A stretch of DNA of 7,029 nucleotides from Bacteroidales bacterium (GTDB lineage Bacteria; Bacteroidota; Bacteroidia; Bacteroidales; S143-33), in NCBI GenBank assembly GCA_027083655.1, contig JALWNS010000114.1, forward strand, positions 1-7,029. The letters run 5' to 3'. Each line of letters begins with the position of its first letter. The stretch's first letter is position 1. Shown one piece after another: positions 6,874 through 7,029 of this stretch. Made by a program: the position numbers and the translations under genes. A model generated the notes under the pieces. It ran no database searches, was not told the origin of the DNA, and saw only the letters and a list, made by a program, of their open reading frames with translations.

Positions 6874-7029
6874 AAATGGTAATGCAGGGTTTGGAGATAA
6901 AATACCAAGCCTTGCAATTATTACAGTAGATCAACGTTGTTTTTTCAATGCAACAGAGCGTAATCAACCTTATATTGATGGTGGTTTATTTACGATGTCA
7001 TTTTTATATGGATTATCTGCACAAGGCTT
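6866..7029 (+). CDS. Nitroreductase-family protein fragment, both ends missing
   Basis: Translating the plus strand from 6866 gives 54 residues open to the window edge. They include SFQNGNAGFGDKIP (1-14), LAIITVD (16-22), ERNQPYIDGG (31-40) and LFTMSFLYGLSAQG (41-54). This order (QNGN-GFG-IP, a strand ending in D, then ERNQ, DGG and a hydrophobic MS-LYGL helix) matches the middle of FMN-dependent nitroreductase-like proteins, including ones often found in polysaccharide-biosynthesis loci. The frame is open back to a stop at 6827-6829 but has no start codon there, and the sequence before about 6857 belongs to the AAA+ gene on the other strand. The N-terminal part, with its FMN-binding residues, is therefore missing, and the C-terminus lies past the window. 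The family call is from remembered motifs; the exact substrate is unknown. Confidence 0.7.

Overview
The window looks like chromosomal DNA of a member of the Bacteroidota. It is AT-rich, has no Shine-Dalgarno-like sequence before its genes, and carries a TonB-dependent receptor with an N-terminal carboxypeptidase-regulatory-like domain next to a DUF4249-type lipoprotein, a pairing typical of that phylum. The genus cannot be named from this sequence.

Layout. A small MscS-type mechanosensitive channel gene (44-850, +) converges on a leftward three-gene block, and a strong bidirectional terminator (852-888) separates them. Read in the direction of transcription, the block is a TonB-dependent receptor (5190-2737), a DUF4249-like surface lipoprotein (2723-1803) and a small outer-membrane beta-barrel protein of unknown role (1750-887). 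All three have export signals and probably form one envelope operon. The receptor and lipoprotein would act as an uptake or surface-binding pair. Nothing in the window reveals the substrate: there is no hydrolase, sigma/anti-sigma pair or inner-membrane transporter nearby. Upstream of the block lies a 198-nt gap that holds a factor-independent terminator for the next leftward unit.

That unit is hutG-like formimidoylglutamase (6402-5389) preceded, after only 6 nt, by the C-terminal half of an AAA+ ATPase (6870-6409). HutG would release glutamate and formamide in histidine breakdown. No other hut gene is present. A perfect 14-bp inverted repeat with a 5-nt loop sits inside hutG and is stronger than expected by chance.

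Right end. The ATPase frame ends at about 6870, and from about 6866 the opposite strand encodes the middle of a nitroreductase-family protein that runs off the window. Both genes lack their 5' parts at the same point, and the switch coincides with an AAGCTT palindrome. This is best read as a chimeric join (cloning, assembly or real rearrangement). It is the most unusual thing in the window. I found no convincing undescribed system, RNA gene, CRISPR array or insertion sequence.
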